Below, in pieces: positions 43,519 through 55,028 of a stretch of 64,000 nt of DNA (position 1 is the first letter of the stretch; each line of letters starts with the position of its first letter). Under the pieces are notes generated by a model. That model ran no database searches and was not told the origin of the DNA. It worked only from the letters and a program-made list of their open reading frames with translations. This DNA comes from Adiantum capillus-veneris (taxonomy: Eukaryota; Streptophyta; Polypodiopsida; Polypodiales; Pteridaceae): positions 124,570,817 to 124,634,816 of the forward strand of contig CM043958.1 in assembly GCA_014529385.2 (NCBI GenBank), written 5' to 3'. Both the position numbers and the translations under genes were made by a program.

Positions 43519-44070
43519 GTGAAGGTGTTGGTGATGGATGAGCGACCAGAAATTTTCCCAATAGTAGATGTGTGGCACAAAAGAAAAAATCTGGGACAAG
43601 GTTATGTTGATGGCGGAGCCCAAATATGTGTCATAACGCACTCATGCATTGAGAAGATGGGTCTTACACTGACTGGGGTGTCAGGATTTCGGATTATATT
43701 GGCAAACCATCAAGAAGTAAAATTTTTGGGTGTTGTAAAGAGCTTAGAAGTGGAGGTGTATGATGGAAGGTGGTGGTTGATTTTCATGTGATGCCAGCGG
43801 GGTTGGGATCATATCCTATTATACTGGGTAGACCATGGTTACGTGCAGTGGAAGCTGTTCAAGATTGGAGACATGGTACAATTAGCCTCTATGAAAAGAC
43901 AGGTGCCAAGAAGCTATATCATATATGGACACAAGGAAAGTATTGGAGGAACTTTATGAAGATGAGGATGAGTCTAGTAATGATGACTATTCTACAATGA
44001 CGAGGACAGTGATAGTACTACCAACAGTGATGAGGATCATGATGTTGATTTCTTCTAATGGACAAAGAAA
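43519..44070 (+). pseudogene. T2 protease
   Basis: VDGGAQICVITHSCIEKMG, then a frameshift, then SYPIILGRPWLRAVEAVQDW. Same DGGA active site and ILGRPWL flap as E1 and E3. A degenerate acidic stretch follows to about 44060. Confidence 0.78.
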
Positions 44071-45046
44071 TCCATGAGTCTGGTTAAGTTGCATTTGCAA
44101 ATGAGATTGAAGATGAAAGTGAAGGGCCTTATGAAGACTGCAGTGGACTATCTCTCTAGATGGGCAGAGGCTATAGTAGTAAAGCAAATCACTGCAAAGG
44201 ATGTGGAAAAATTTTTGTACGATGAAATATGTTGCAAGTTTGGGATGTCACTAGAGCTACTTTCAGACAAGGGGCCAAGATTTAGAGCTAAGCTATTAGA
44301 CTTTTTATGTGTGAAGATGAGTATTAGGCACCAGCATACCACTCCTTATTACCCACAATGTAATGGCCTAAATGAAAGATTCAATGGTGAGTTGGTACAA
44401 ATTATTTTGAAAGTGATATAGCACCAAGGAAATAATTGGGATTTGGAATTTCCTAGTGCATTATGGGCTTACCGTACTTCGGTGAAGATAGGTACAGGGT
44501 TTACTCCATTTCATTTGGTCTATGGAAAGGAAGCACTATTGCCTGTGGAAGTAGAGTTGCCTATTATCAAGATGTTAGAGAGGTTGCTTGGGCAGTCCAG
44601 TGATGCATTCAAAGAGAGGCTCTTAAAATTACAAGAGGTTCAGCTGGATAGGATGAGCCAGGGGATGAGCGCATTGGAACATTATGGTCAGATGTAAGAT
44701 AAGGTAAATGAAAAGTTCAGAAGTAAGGGTATCAAGAAACATGACTTGGTTTTGTGCTACAATGATATGCTAGACAAGACATTCCAAAAGAAGTTTCAAA
44801 TTAAGTGGGAAGACCCTTTCAAGGTGGTGGAGTGTTTTTCGAATGGTACATATCAACTGGCTAACGTGGATGGAATTCAACATAAGGTCAAGGATAAATG
44901 GATTGCGTCTTAAATTATATCATGCTAGATTGATGATGGTGGAGCAAGATGAGCTATTTGCAGAACAAGTAATGTCTGTGAGGGATGAGGAGACCTGTGA
45001 CGCGGCGAGTCTCATATCTCTTTTTTCTGTTATTGATCATGAATGA
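44071..45046 (+). pseudogene. T2 integrase, core and C-terminal domain
   Basis: Jumps from the acidic segment directly to AVDYLSRWAEA (44128). Then ITAKDVEKFLYDEICCKFG, LSDKGPRF (second catalytic Asp), TPYYPQCNGLNERFNGEL (catalytic Glu), ALWAYRTSVK, FHLVYGKEALLPVEVE. After a TAA the C-terminal LVLCYNDMLD and QIKWEDPF module reads to 45046. The zinc domain and first catalytic Asp are deleted. Confidence 0.8.
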
Positions 45047-45074
45047 TCTAGCAGGCTAGGGGATGAGAAAAGTA

Positions 45075-46015
45075 TGTTAGGAGTTTTTCTGGAAGAAGTG
45101 ATTGTGCATATGTACATACACATCCATGGTCCATCAAATAAAGGATTGCCCATTTTCCAGAGCTAGGTGGTTACGTGGGGCCCACATGTGTACAGTTAGG
45201 ATAGCGTGTACATAGTACATCGATTTTCATTATCACCAGTACCAATGTGTTTTTTCTATAATAATGAGGATTTGGTGAAGCATAAAACTTCTCAAGGAAG
45301 CTTTCAGCGAGCCGATGACATGATGTATCATGTGCATCAGATGGCATCTAGTGGCGTCAGGAGGTCGAATGGGGTCAATACTTGCACGTGGTAAGCGAGG
45401 ACATAACGGGAATGTTTTCTTGTGATGATTATGCACAAAGGTCATCATGAGAACTATATTTGTGGGGCACTTCATGTGATTTCGGGATGAATTATTGGAA
45501 AAAGTTGAGTCCCAACCGTGCGGATGGATGTAGAAGGGTGAAAAATATGCACTACGTGGCCAATTTTTGGCTTGTTCGGGGTCCATTTGAGGTCAATCAA
45601 CAGGCCAAAGGTGACCAAGGGATAAAGTGAAGTAAGGACACTCAAAAACCTGAGAAAAAACTGGAAAAAATGTGGAGAGAAGAGGAGCAACAGCCGCAAC
45701 TAAGTTTTTGATGTTTTTGGAGCCTGTTTTGGCCATAAACTGCTCATCCGAGGTCGGATCTGAGCACTTTGATATTGTAGACTAGGGTTTTGGGCCATTT
45801 TGGACGCAATGGTGTTGTCCATTTTTCCAAATTCCTCATTTTTTATGTTGTTTTTCTGTGTAAGTTTCTCCTATGAGCGAAGCCTCTGCTCTAATTTGTA
45901 ATCGTATCTGGCATATTTCATCCATATTGTGCGAGCTATTTGCCCCATTGGTGTTGGCCCAAGCTCAATTGTATCTGAACGTAAAAAATCTTCCTCTTTT
46001 GAGCTAAGTTTTTGG

Positions 46016-46059
<44 letters not shown>

Positions 46060-46228
46060 GAGTGGGCAAATGGATAGTCTCTCTCCTCTCACTTCATCGG
46101 TGTGTTCCTTGTCTCGGTCAAGTGGGTTATGTAAGCCAAGTGGTGCCCCATATTGTGTGTGTGTATTATCCCAAGAGTATGTGTCGGGTGATTATAGAGG
46201 CATTGTGTGTGTTTCCATCCCCTTCACA
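45075..46228 (+). repeat. T2 3' LTR (1154 bp)
   Basis: Starts TGTTAGGAG after a purine-rich stretch (GGGGATGAGAAAAGTA) and ends TTCACA; the next bases, CCGCA, would be the target duplication. The first 900 bases match 35758-34863 on the minus strand. Contains a PBS-like TGGTGCCCC at 46141. Confidence 0.8.
46021..46058 (+). repeat. (GT)n microsatellite in T2 LTR
   Basis: Pure GT run of about 38 bases. Confidence 0.95.
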
Positions 46229-46495
46229 CCGCATAATCCCCTCTTGTTGAGCTTGAAAAACTCTATAAGGAGGTTTATTAGGTAGTGAACTTCCTTGAAG
46301 AAGTTCAATTGCATGGTCATCATTGCCTCATTTAGGAGGTAATTCACAAGGGATGTCGTCAATAAAAACATCTTGAAATCCCTTGAGAAAATTGGATAAC
46401 TCTAATTCCTTTTGCTAAAGCATTAGGTTCATTTAGAGAATCTTTAACAAAAAGCATGTACACAAAAATAGAGCTCTTTATTGTCTTCTTTAAAG
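46229..46495 (-). pseudogene. M protease-RT linker and RT start
   Basis: Minus strand: FLKGFQDVFIDDIPCELPP, DHAIELLQGSS, NKPPYRVFQAQQEGIMR. This is the classic gypsy entry into RT. RT stops here at the T2 LTR. Confidence 0.78.
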
Positions 46496-47284
46496 CTAAT
46501 GTACAATGGGTATGGTGTTACCCACCTCCTTAGCATCTATGTACATATCGTTTTCCCTAAACCTAAAGTAGATTTTCCTTTTAGGGAATTTAACATTGGC
46601 AGTCGTGCGATCAAACCATGGGGCCCCTAGGATTACATCCTCGTGCTTGAGAGGAGAGATAAAGAAGTCCTCCTTGTCCACATAGCTTTGGACATGGAGC
46701 CTCAATTTCCCAATTAAGGGAGTGACTGAGGCTTCTTGCCCATTGAAAGCACGATTGGTAGGTAGGACATCTCCCATCTCATAGGCTTGGATGCCTAGCT
46801 TGGTGGCCAACTCTGTGGATATGAAATTGTGAGTAGAACCAAGGTCAAAGAGAATAAAACCATCATGTTTTCTTACCTTTCCCAAAGCATGGCATAGAGG
46901 AGATCCTTTGTGGGGACCATCCTCTTCTTGGTTTTTGACCAAGGTAGCTCTAGGAGGCTCATTTCGTGTATTCTTGTGGGGACAAGCACGATAGGCATGG
47001 CTCCCGGCACTTGAAACAGCGGTTATCTTTACAATAACGCTCAAGATCTTCAAGAGAGATTTTATTTTTGCCTTTAAAAACTCCATTTTCCTTAGCTTTG
47101 CTGTTGTTGGCGTTGCCTTTAGGAGAATTTTGGACAATTTCCTTCCTCTTAGGCTCGTTATTACGGTCCTTGTTCTCCATGGGCTTAAGATTTCTCTTAG
47201 CCCCTTGTTGGAAATTGATTCATGAAGACACCATGCTATGGTGTTTGACCGTAGATATGGTGCGTGACCTTTGGGAGTTAACAT
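46496..47284 (-). pseudogene. M nucleocapsid and protease
   Basis: Minus-strand 262-codon frame. Contains GFILFDLGSTHNFISTELA, where retropepsins have D-S-G-S (here D-L-G-S), and HEDVILGAPWF, the flap. The nucleocapsid knuckle is read in an overlapping frame at 46959-47180: CKDNRCFKCREP with later residues lost. A frameshift joins the two. Confidence 0.75.
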
Positions 47285-48487
47285 ACTCCGTCATATCTTC
47301 AGTAAGACCCGCAAAAATTATTATTTTTTTGCTCTTCAAAATCCATCTTTTTGAAGGCAATGGCTTTGAGATGTAAGTCCCAAAACATGTCTACATATTT
47401 TTGCATATACTCGTAGGGGGGGAGCTTCAAGCTTTGCCATTCGGTGAGTACTTTGTCTTTGGCATCGATAGCCAGAAACTGCTTCATGATGGAAGGCTAA
47501 AGCTCTTAAAGCCTTCCATGTTCATGGAGCTTCACCGTTTGTGCATAGGCTAGACCACAATTGCCTGGCAGACTTTTGAAAATGTATAGCTACATGGTGT
47601 AGCTTAGACGATTCCGTGAAGCCCTCATCTCCAAACGCCTCATCAAATTGTTGAATGATGGCCAATACTTTTTTTGTAGCACCAAAGGTGCCATTGTAGG
47701 TAAGGCAAGAGATGTCCTTTCCTTCCGCTTTGAACTTTTTGAGCTTGGACCACCTCTTCCACATGGCATAGGATTTTCTATGGCCTCTTCTTTTTGGTGG
47801 TTTGAAGCTGCACCATCAATATCTTCATAGGAGGAATAATTTGAGGAGGATGGAGAAGAGGGTGAACTATTTCTTGCCTTTTTCTTCCCTTGTTCCTCCT
47901 TTTCTGCACCATCACTTTATTCATAAGAGGAAGAGGACAAAGAAGATGGAGAAGAGGGTGACCTATTTCTCGCCTTTTTCTTCTCTTGTTTTCTATCCCT
48001 CTTTGAATTATGGTGTGGAGAAGTGTGCGATGGTATTCTCTGTTTAAGGGGTGTTGGAGAGCGTTTTGCCCGCCGTCTTTGTGGAGCCATCTCCATGAGT
48101 GGCAGGAAACTTACTTCTTTCTTGTTCTTTTGGTGGAGGCTCTACCACTAAAACTTGAGTTCTCCTTTGGGAAGATGCGCCATCAAGTAGTAGATTTTTG
48201 AGCCCTTCGTATGGATCCTCTTCTTCTTCGCTTATCGGGGAGAGACCTCTTTTGGAAGTCTCACAAGGAGGCTTCCTAGGTACTCTCTCTTCTTGGTGGG
48301 AAGTTTGGAGAATCCCATGAGCATGCAGCTGCCGTTGCAATCCACTTCGGAGGGATGAATTTCCCATGGCCTGTTGAAGCCTAGAAACAAGGTAATTGAC
48401 AAGCATAGGGGCATCATTAGTAGCATGTTCATTAGCAAAATCAAAGTTATCAACATTAATTTCACTCTCTTTACTATTGTCAGCCAT
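47285..48487 (-). pseudogene. M gag
   Basis: Start MADNSKESEINVDNFDFANE at 48487, N-terminal 147 open codons. Then a Ser-rich segment doubled by a 97-base tandem repeat, then the capsid: MWKRWSKLKKFKAEGK, FGATKKVLAIIQQFDEAFG, HVAIHFQKSARQLWSSL, DKVLTEWQSLKLPPYEYM, YVDMFWDLHLKA. This is a typical retrotransposon gag domain, split by stops. Confidence 0.75.
47832..48010 (-). repeat. 97-base tandem duplication in M gag
   Basis: GATGGAGAAGAGGGTGA at 47849 recurs at 47946, and flanking CTATTTCT, GCCTTTTTCTTC and CACCATCA follow in both. Each copy encodes a Ser-rich SPSSPSS run on the minus strand. 97 is not a multiple of three, so it shifts the frame. Confidence 0.75.
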
Positions 48488-48868
48488 TCTAACAAATTTT
48501 AGGTGTACTTTGGCACTTCAAGCCCTGGTTGCTACTCTTCTTAACCCCTTTAGAAAAGCACTCAAGCTCCTATACTCGTGGCTCAAATATCATTAATTGC
48601 AAGGAAAAGAAGAGAGGGTCTTTCACCACCAAAACAGTACCGGCTCGTGTCAAGCTTCTAATTGCTCAATAGTGGTTAAGCCATAGGCAAGCCCCATAGG
48701 ACTCTACTACTAAGACCATAGCTCTCGACGGTGATGGCCCATAATCTACACGGAGCAGCCGCATTGCAAGACTCAAAAATCCCTATTCTTCTTACTCAAT
48801 TAAAATTAATAATACCAACCATTTATAGTCACCTTGAGGACCTCTCTTCTTGAGCAAGAAAAGAGAAA
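48488..48868 (-). other. M 5' leader
   Basis: Untranslated stretch between PBS and gag start. No reading frame or structure recognised. Confidence 0.5.
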
Positions 48869-48886
48869 CCTTGTGCTCTGATACCA
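48869..48886 (-). other. M primer-binding site (initiator Met)
   Basis: The minus strand reads TGGTATCAGAGCACAAGG, complementary to the plant initiator Met tRNA end, one base from the LTR edge at 48888. Confidence 0.9.
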
Positions 48887-48887
48887 A

Positions 48888-49383
48888 TGTAACATTTAAT
48901 GGTCTAGTGACATGTGTGTAGCGGAAAATACCATAGACATAGTGAGCATTTCATTAAGAATAGATTACTAATGAGATTACCAAGACAGCTTGGATGGAGA
49001 CAGCAACAAAATCATAACACGTAGTTAGATAGGCATGAACAATACTTCAAAAAGAGAGAGAAATTAAGCTATTCACAACATTTTAGGACCGGATTTTCAT
49101 GGAGCCAGTCCCCCCTCCAAAAGGCTTTGTATTATAGGTTTCCCCCATCAAGGGAGACATTTTACAATACAATACTTTGTGTTCCTTCAATAACTTGCTA
49201 ATGCAATGAAGATGGAGCTCACACTTGTAAAACACAACATCAATTCCCTCACGGTCTCAAACCCAAGACTTCACACACCTTCGAAGATGGTGAGAGCTAG
49301 CGGGGTATGAGAGTAGATTGAGAGGAAGAAGGAGTATTCTTATTACTTCATTAGGGTTTGGATCACTATAAATTTTTCATTCA
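48888..49383 (-). repeat. M 5' LTR, inner part
   Basis: Plus strand TGTAACATTTAATGG... matches 34666-34856 and, further on, the solo LTR 53963-54420 (GACCGGATTT, GTCCCCCCTCC, ACCTTCGAAG, GAGAGCTAGC). It stops at about 49383; the remaining LTR lies inverted at 49775-50858. Confidence 0.82.
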
Positions 49384-49774
49384 CTCCTTGATGTTCAGTT
49401 GCAACAGGCGTTTGCGTGATTTCCTTCACCTCTAGCCCCAAACTCTGTTAGCTTGAGGTCTTCCTTGAGGTCTTTGATTTCCTCCTCCTCTTGGACGAGG
49501 TTGACGGTTAACATTTCCATTGTTATTATTATTGACAGGCGGTCCATTCCAAACAAAAGGTGGATTTCCTGGTCTAAAATTTCCTTTGTTTTGAGATTGT
49601 CTCTAGTTTTGGTTAAAGTTTTGTTGATTGAAGCTCCTTTGAATCGTTGATGATCTAGGTCTAAAGTTTCCAAAATTCCGATTCGGATTGAAGTTTCTAT
49701 GTTCATAATTGTCCACCAATCCTGTGAAGCTTGAACTGTTAAATGGACAATCCCTGGATTGAGACTAGGATCAA
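49384..49774 (-). pseudogene. G gag tail (inverted)
   Basis: Minus strand: SRDCPFNSSSFTGLV completes the zinc knuckle begun at 34648. Then NYEHRNFNPNRNFGNFRPRS, FNQQNFNQN, KGNFRPGNPPFVWNGPP, RQPRPRGGG: an Asn/Gln/Pro/Arg-rich gag linker. It lies between M LTR parts because of an inversion. One base is missing near the junction. Confidence 0.75.
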
Positions 49775-50858
49775 TGTCATAATAACTAATCTCTAATTCT
49801 TCTAAATGCTTTTCTCATGTTAAACTGATCATTTAATATGGTAAGTACTAGGGGAGAAAAAGCTAGAGTATTGGTTAGGCTGGCAGACCGATCACAATTG
49901 AGATCCAAAGAGGGGGGCATCTGCAAAAGAGCAATGTGCTTCAATGGGTTTCAAAGACCCTAAGGTTCAGCCCATTAAGACTTCCAAAATTCAAAGGTAA
50001 TCTTCAATGGTCAAGTCTTAGGGTAAATTGGATGCTTGTGGAAAGACTCAAAAGTCTTCACACATCCCTATCTAGGAGGGGGCAAGCCTTCTGTATAGGG
50101 GATGAGAGAGAAACACACACACACTCTTGCAAGCTCCCTTGACACAAAGGGCATAGTGGACACATGTCAGCTTCCTAGCCCAGATGCCCCCAAGGTGCAT
50201 TCAAATCCTATTGGATGGCCATAGAGGTAGACCAATGAGAATTAGGCTAGAGTAAACTTAGTTTAATTCATTTAAAAACACTTGATAAAAGAACAAATAG
50301 AAATTAAGATCTCTAGAAGACTATTGGACAGTCTCCCAAGGGGTCTAATGGGAATTTAGCAACCCAATGGCTTGCCCGATTCCTATTGGCCAAACAACTA
50401 AGGGGTCCAATGAGACAGATTAATTGAATTAGTTAAATACCTAAATCTCTCACAAAAGGGGAAAGGGGGATGCATGTCACAAGGCTATCACTTATGCTTC
50501 TTAATTGTCATTGTCTAAGCTTTGCTGGGTCCAATAGGATGCTAGCATGAGCAATTAGCAAGAGGGGTCGTCCTAGAGAGAGAGGGGGCTGATTTTTGCA
50601 ATGCATTACCACACACACTCACACAATCTCATGTGTGAAGTAAAGAAGACTATCTCCTTCTCAAGATTTAATGGAAAGCTCATCATCTACTCCAAGCTTG
50701 TAAGAAGGGAGGACTACACCAACAACTCTTGGCTTTGTGATGCAAATCCAACCAAGAGCCAAGCTCCATTGCATGCTCATCTCCTCTATCATGCTAATTA
50801 CTAAGCTATGCTAAGCTATTAAGAGTGATTATGTGAGGAGACATACTTCTTTCTCGTA
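49775..50858 (+). repeat. M 5' LTR, outer part (inverted)
   Basis: Plus strand TGTCATAATAACTAATC matches the reverse complement of the solo LTR end (55621 leftwards). Similarity continues (TTTCTCTCTCATCCCC; ACACCAAC-ACTCTTGGC) to about TTTCTCGTA at 50858. Together with 48888-49383 it makes about 1.58 kb, close to the 1659 bp solo LTR. Confidence 0.8.
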
Positions 50859-51690
50859 AATATCGTGGTTTACTCAAGAAATAGAGAAGAACACAAACAA
50901 CATGTGTGGTGAGTACTTGAACTTCTCTATCAAAATCAACGTTATGCCAAACGTAGCAAATGCACCTTCTTCATTGACAAAGTGGAATATTTGGGATTTA
51001 TTGTATCCAAAGATGGTGTTTCTACTGATCCAAGTAAGATCAAAGTTGTTATAGCTTGGCCTACACCTAAATCACTACGAGAAGTACATGGCTTTCTTGG
51101 TTTAATAGGATGGTATCGTACATTTCTTCAAGGCTACACTAAGAGTGCATCTCCATTGACTAATATTCTTAAGAAGGCTAAAGTGTTTACTTGGAATCAA
51201 CGTGCTCAAGCTAGTTTTGAGAAACTCAAAGAAGCTTTGGTGAATTCTCCAATACTACAGCTTCCAGACTTCTCAAAGACATTCACTGTTTTCACTGATG
51301 CAAGTGGACAAGAAATTGGTGGCCTTCTGTCTTAAGAAGGAAAACCAGTAGCTTATGAATGTCATAAGTTACGCATACATGAGTTAAATTATCCTACACA
51401 TGACTTGGAACTATTGGCCCTTGTTCATGCTCTTAAAGTATGGCGACATTATCTTCTTGGAAGGAGATTTGAACTACATACCAACCATAAAATCTTGAAG
51501 TGGATCTATACCCAGCCCGACTTTAATATGCGGCAATGAAGAGGATGGAGTTGTTATGTGAATATGATTTTGGAATCAAATATAAACCTGGGAAGGAAAA
51601 TTTTGTGGTCGATGCCTGAAGCAGAAAGAGTATTGTAGCGGTTGTCACAACCTCTACTACTTCTTTAATTGACCTTATTTGAGAAGGTAT
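50859..51690 (+). pseudogene. G RT (C-terminal part) and RNase H
   Basis: Begins at IVVYSRNREEHKQHV, right after where the YxDD box would be. Then SKCTFFIDKVEYLGFIVSKD, STDPSKIKVVIAWPTPKSLR, FLGLIGWYRTFLQGY (connection), TVFTDASGQEIGGLLS (first RNase H Asp). A TAA follows, then ECHKLRIHELNYPTHDLELLA and WRHYLLGRRFELHTN. The final box is lost to frameshift. Confidence 0.82.
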
Positions 51691-52789
51691 GATGTAGGAC
51701 CCGTATTACATAAAATTCTAGCACTTGATGAACTTAAATAATCGCACAGAGAAGCAAGAGAGGCAAATCAAAGGCTTCCACGTTGAAGGAGATGACCTTT
51801 ACTTCAGTAATTATCTTTGTATTCCAAATCAAGGTGGAATCAAACTTCAGATATTACAAGAAGCTCATGATATACCTATAGCAGGATATCCAGGATACAT
51901 TAAGACTTACTCTACTATAAGAAAGAGTTTCTTTTGGCCAGGACTAAAGCGTGATGTGTTGAACTATGTTACAAGATGCTTAACACGTCAATGTATTAAA
52001 GCTAAACAAATTCAATATCCCGGTAAACTTCAGTCTATTGATGCTCCACAAATGAAATGGGAATACATATCCATGGATATTATTACAGGACTTCCTACAT
52101 CTCTCGGATATGACTCTATTTTTGTGGTTGTTGATATGCTTACAAAAATGACCCATTTATTTTCAGTCAAGACAACTTTTATGGCTAGGGATATAGCTCA
52201 AATCTTCATGAAATGTGTTTTCATGTATCACGGTTTACCTCGCCGGATAATTTATGATCGTGATACGAAGAGTAACTATAATTTTTAGAAACCTTTATTC
52301 TCAGCTACAGGAACCCAGTTAGCCTTTAATACTGCTTATCATCCTCATACTGATAGGAAGACAAAAAGGAAAAATCAAATCATTGAAGACATGTTAAGAG
52401 CTTATTGTATGCATGAGCAGAGTAAATGGACTAGATATTTGTATTTGGTTGAATTTGCGTATAATTCCTCATTCCAACACTCATTTGGAATGTCTCCTTT
52501 TCAAGCATTTTACGGACAAGAGTGTCTTACTCCACTCAAATGGACAGACCCTCGTATACGAGCTCAAGCATCCAAAGAAATATTGGATAAAATGAAACTA
52601 CAAACTGATCTTATATGGAAGGATATTAAGACTGCTCAAGATAGACAGAAGAGTTATGCTGACCCTAAACGATCTACCAAACTTTTTGAAGAGGGTGATA
52701 TGGTATCTCTAAGAGTAAAACTCAAACGTAGTTCTTTATCAATGGGTAAGTGTAAGAAGCTAAGTGCTAGATATTGTGGACCTTTTGTA
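51691..52789 (+). pseudogene. G integrase
   Basis: HHCC: EAHDIPIAGYPGYIKT (second His now Tyr) and CLTRQCIKAKQ. Core: WEYISMDIITGLP (Asp), IIYDRDTKSNYNF (Asp), AFNTAYHPHTDRKTKRKN, then IIEDMLRAYC. C-terminal part: WTRYLYLVEFAYNSSFQHS, FQAFYGQECLTP, FEEGDMVSLRVK, KLSARYCGPF. Two frame breaks (52288, 52391). Cut at CGPF by the copia LTR. A chromodomain, if any, would have come later. Confidence 0.82.
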
Positions 52790-53108
52790 TGTTGAGATGT
52801 CGAGCTCTACATCTTGAGCTGGCATCCACTATGGGTCTTGGTCGCTTACGGCATTTACTCACTGGCGCGTTAGGTGACCGACACGGAGGATCTCTACCAG
52901 TGATTCTACAGCTGGACTACACTTATAGTGCCATCCTAGTACGCTTCTAGAGAGTTCACACTTAGTGGCCGCATGTACATATGTGCTACTTTTCAGCTTT
53001 AGCACTTAGTCATTTTGTAATCTCTTTTCTAAGAAGAAGAATAAGCTTTCCATCTCTATGTGCTTCGTGCTTGTCTTGTGTAGCTCTCTTGCATCCTCAT
53101 TCTTTACA
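52790..53108 (+). repeat. Copia 5' LTR (319 bp)
   Basis: TGTTGAGATGTCGAGC ... TTCTTTACA, directly before the PBS. Size and ends are typical for copia. Confidence 0.85.
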
Positions 53109-53121
53109 TGGTATCAGAGCA
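53109..53121 (+). other. Copia primer-binding site (initiator Met)
   Basis: TGGTATCAGAGCA immediately after the LTR. Confidence 0.9.
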
Positions 53122-53390
53122 GGCAAGAGAGGCTAAGAGAGCAAGGCATCACAATCTCTTCGTTCGCAATCCAAGACCAGGGTGCAAGTTACAGGGATTT
53201 TTCGTACAAGTTTCTGAACAGGTCTCCAAAGTGCAGTATACAGAGATTTACTGTACAAGTACAGTGGTTGCATGTACACTTGATTGTGGACACTCGTTGA
53301 GTGTAGAAAACGTTATAGGTACCACGATAGCAGGTTCAACAGATTTGCAGGTTTTTGCATATTGCAGCTATTTTTTCTTAGTGCTTCAAG

Positions 53391-53962
53391 ATGTCTGACG
53401 TTTTCAATCATTTTGTCACTGAGAAGCTTGAGAAAAATAACTACCCTGCATGGAAGTTCAGAATAACAAATTTTCTAAAAGGAAAAGGTTATTGGGACTA
53501 TGTAGAAGGAGACAATGAAAAGGAACCAGAGATTCCCGAGGCAAACACTACAGCAGAACAAAGAAAAGCTTTGAGGGACTGGCAACAAGTCCAGAGCAAA
53601 GTGATGTATTGGCTTTCTATGAGCATCACAGATGGCATGATGGGCTATCTACAGGATTTTGAAACCCCCGCCATTGCATGGAAAAAATTAGGCAAAGTGT
53701 TCGAGGTGAACACCAAGGCCAGGAAGCTTCAACTAAAGTCGGAGCTAAATCAAGTTAAGTGGAACAACCTCTCCATCAATGATTATGCCTTGAAGATCAA
53801 GAGTATCATTGAGGCTCTTGGATCTAATAAAGTCTCAGTGGAAGACGATGACATTGTCCGTGCATGCTTGGATGGTCTAGGAGATGAGTATGTATATTTT
53901 AGGTCTTCCATGAATACAAGAGACGACATCCCCGTGTTCCAAGATTTGATTTCGATTCTTAT
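53391..53962 (+). CDS. Copia gag, N-terminal part
   Basis: MSDVFNHFVTEKLEKNNYPA begins a standard copia Gag: WKFRITNFLKGKGYWDYVEG, ALRDWQQVQSKVMYWLSMSI, AWKKLGKVFEVNTKARKLQL, MSINDY-type spacing, RACLDGLGDEYVYFRSSM. 190 codons are open. It is split at LISIL by the solo LTR; the few residues after 53962 are LTR sequence. Confidence 0.9.
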
Positions 53963-54985
53963 TGTAATGGAATTTGCCTATTCAATTTGAGAGTAGCGGA
54001 ATTTAATGAGAATTCTTTCAAGAAATGATTTTGTGAGCATAGCGGGTAGACATAATTGAAGATAGCAACATAATCATAGCAATTAGTTAACTTGGCATGG
54101 ACAATACTTTTGCAAGAGAGAGAATTTAGAGCACATGACAACGGTTGAGGACCGGATTTATGTGGAGCCGGTCCCCCCTCCAATAGGCATTTGTATTATG
54201 ATTTCTCCCATAAAGAGAGACTTGTTACAATACATTCTTTGTGTTCCTTGTGACCTAGGTGAAGCAATGAAGATGGAAAGCTTCATGCATCACCATCATA
54301 GCATAACCTAAACTTGAAGAAAGCTTTAACTATACCAAGCCTCAATCCCAAGACCTCAAACACCTTCGAAGGTGGAGAGAGCTAGCAGGGAATGAGGGTA
54401 GGGAAGAGGAAGAAGAAACATTTCATACGAGAAAGAGCTAGTTCCTCACTTATCATAACTCTTGTGCTAGCATACATAATAGCATAGTAATGAAGAAGAA
54501 ATAGATGGCAAGCTCAAGCATTGAAGCATGGATCTTGGATGGATTTGCACTCCATAGCTAAGAGTGTTGGTGTAGGCTCTCAACCTCTACTTGCTTGGAG
54601 AAGGAGAGGGAGCTCTTGCACTTTGCATAGTACACAATGAGAGTGTTTGTGAGTGTGTGTGGGTGAGTATACCCCCTAAGCACCCCCCTAGCTTGCTTGG
54701 GTCGACCCCCCCTTGTAGCTCATGCTTGAAGCTCATTGGACCCCTCCAGGCCTAGCCAATCACAAGCAGGAGCCATTACAAGCAACATGGGTAGCCTTGG
54801 GACAAGTGTCCCCCTTTCCCCTTTGAGAGAGAGGACTTGATAAATGATAAATCAATTAATTAAATATCCTAAATTATCATTGTACCCCTTGGGTGGCCAA
54901 CCAATAGGCTTTAGGCACACCATGAGGGCAACATGAGGAGGAACTTGACAAGTGTCCTTGCTGCCTCTTCAAGTTGGGGCTTCCC

Positions 54986-54986
<1 letters not shown>

Positions 54987-55027
<41 letters not shown>
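54987..55027 (+). repeat. (GT)n microsatellite in solo LTR
   Basis: Pure TG run of about 41 bases. Confidence 0.95.

Positions 55028-55028
<1 letters not shown>

Larger units (their letters stand above)
41295..46228 (+). mobile_element. T2: Tat-like Ty3/gypsy element with RT deleted
   Basis: Small ORF B, gag, protease, then integrase core and C-terminus, then a 3' LTR. RT and both RNase H domains are absent. The right edge is sharp: LTR end TTCACA at 46228, then M resumes. The left edge is not: no 5' LTR or PBS found, and M lost its RT core here, so a deletion probably took both. Confidence 0.75.
34666..50858 (-). mobile_element. M: minus-strand Ty3/gypsy element, heavily nested
   Basis: Outer left edge at 34666 (TSD TTGAT, 34661-34665). 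The outer right edge is now at 49775 because about 1.47 kb was inverted (TSD reads ATCAA at 49770-49774). Inside, from right to left: LTR, iMet PBS (48869-48886), gag, protease, RT start, [T2], RNase H, integrase, [E5, T2 LTR piece], LTR remnant. The RT core and integrase C-terminus are missing. Confidence 0.75.
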
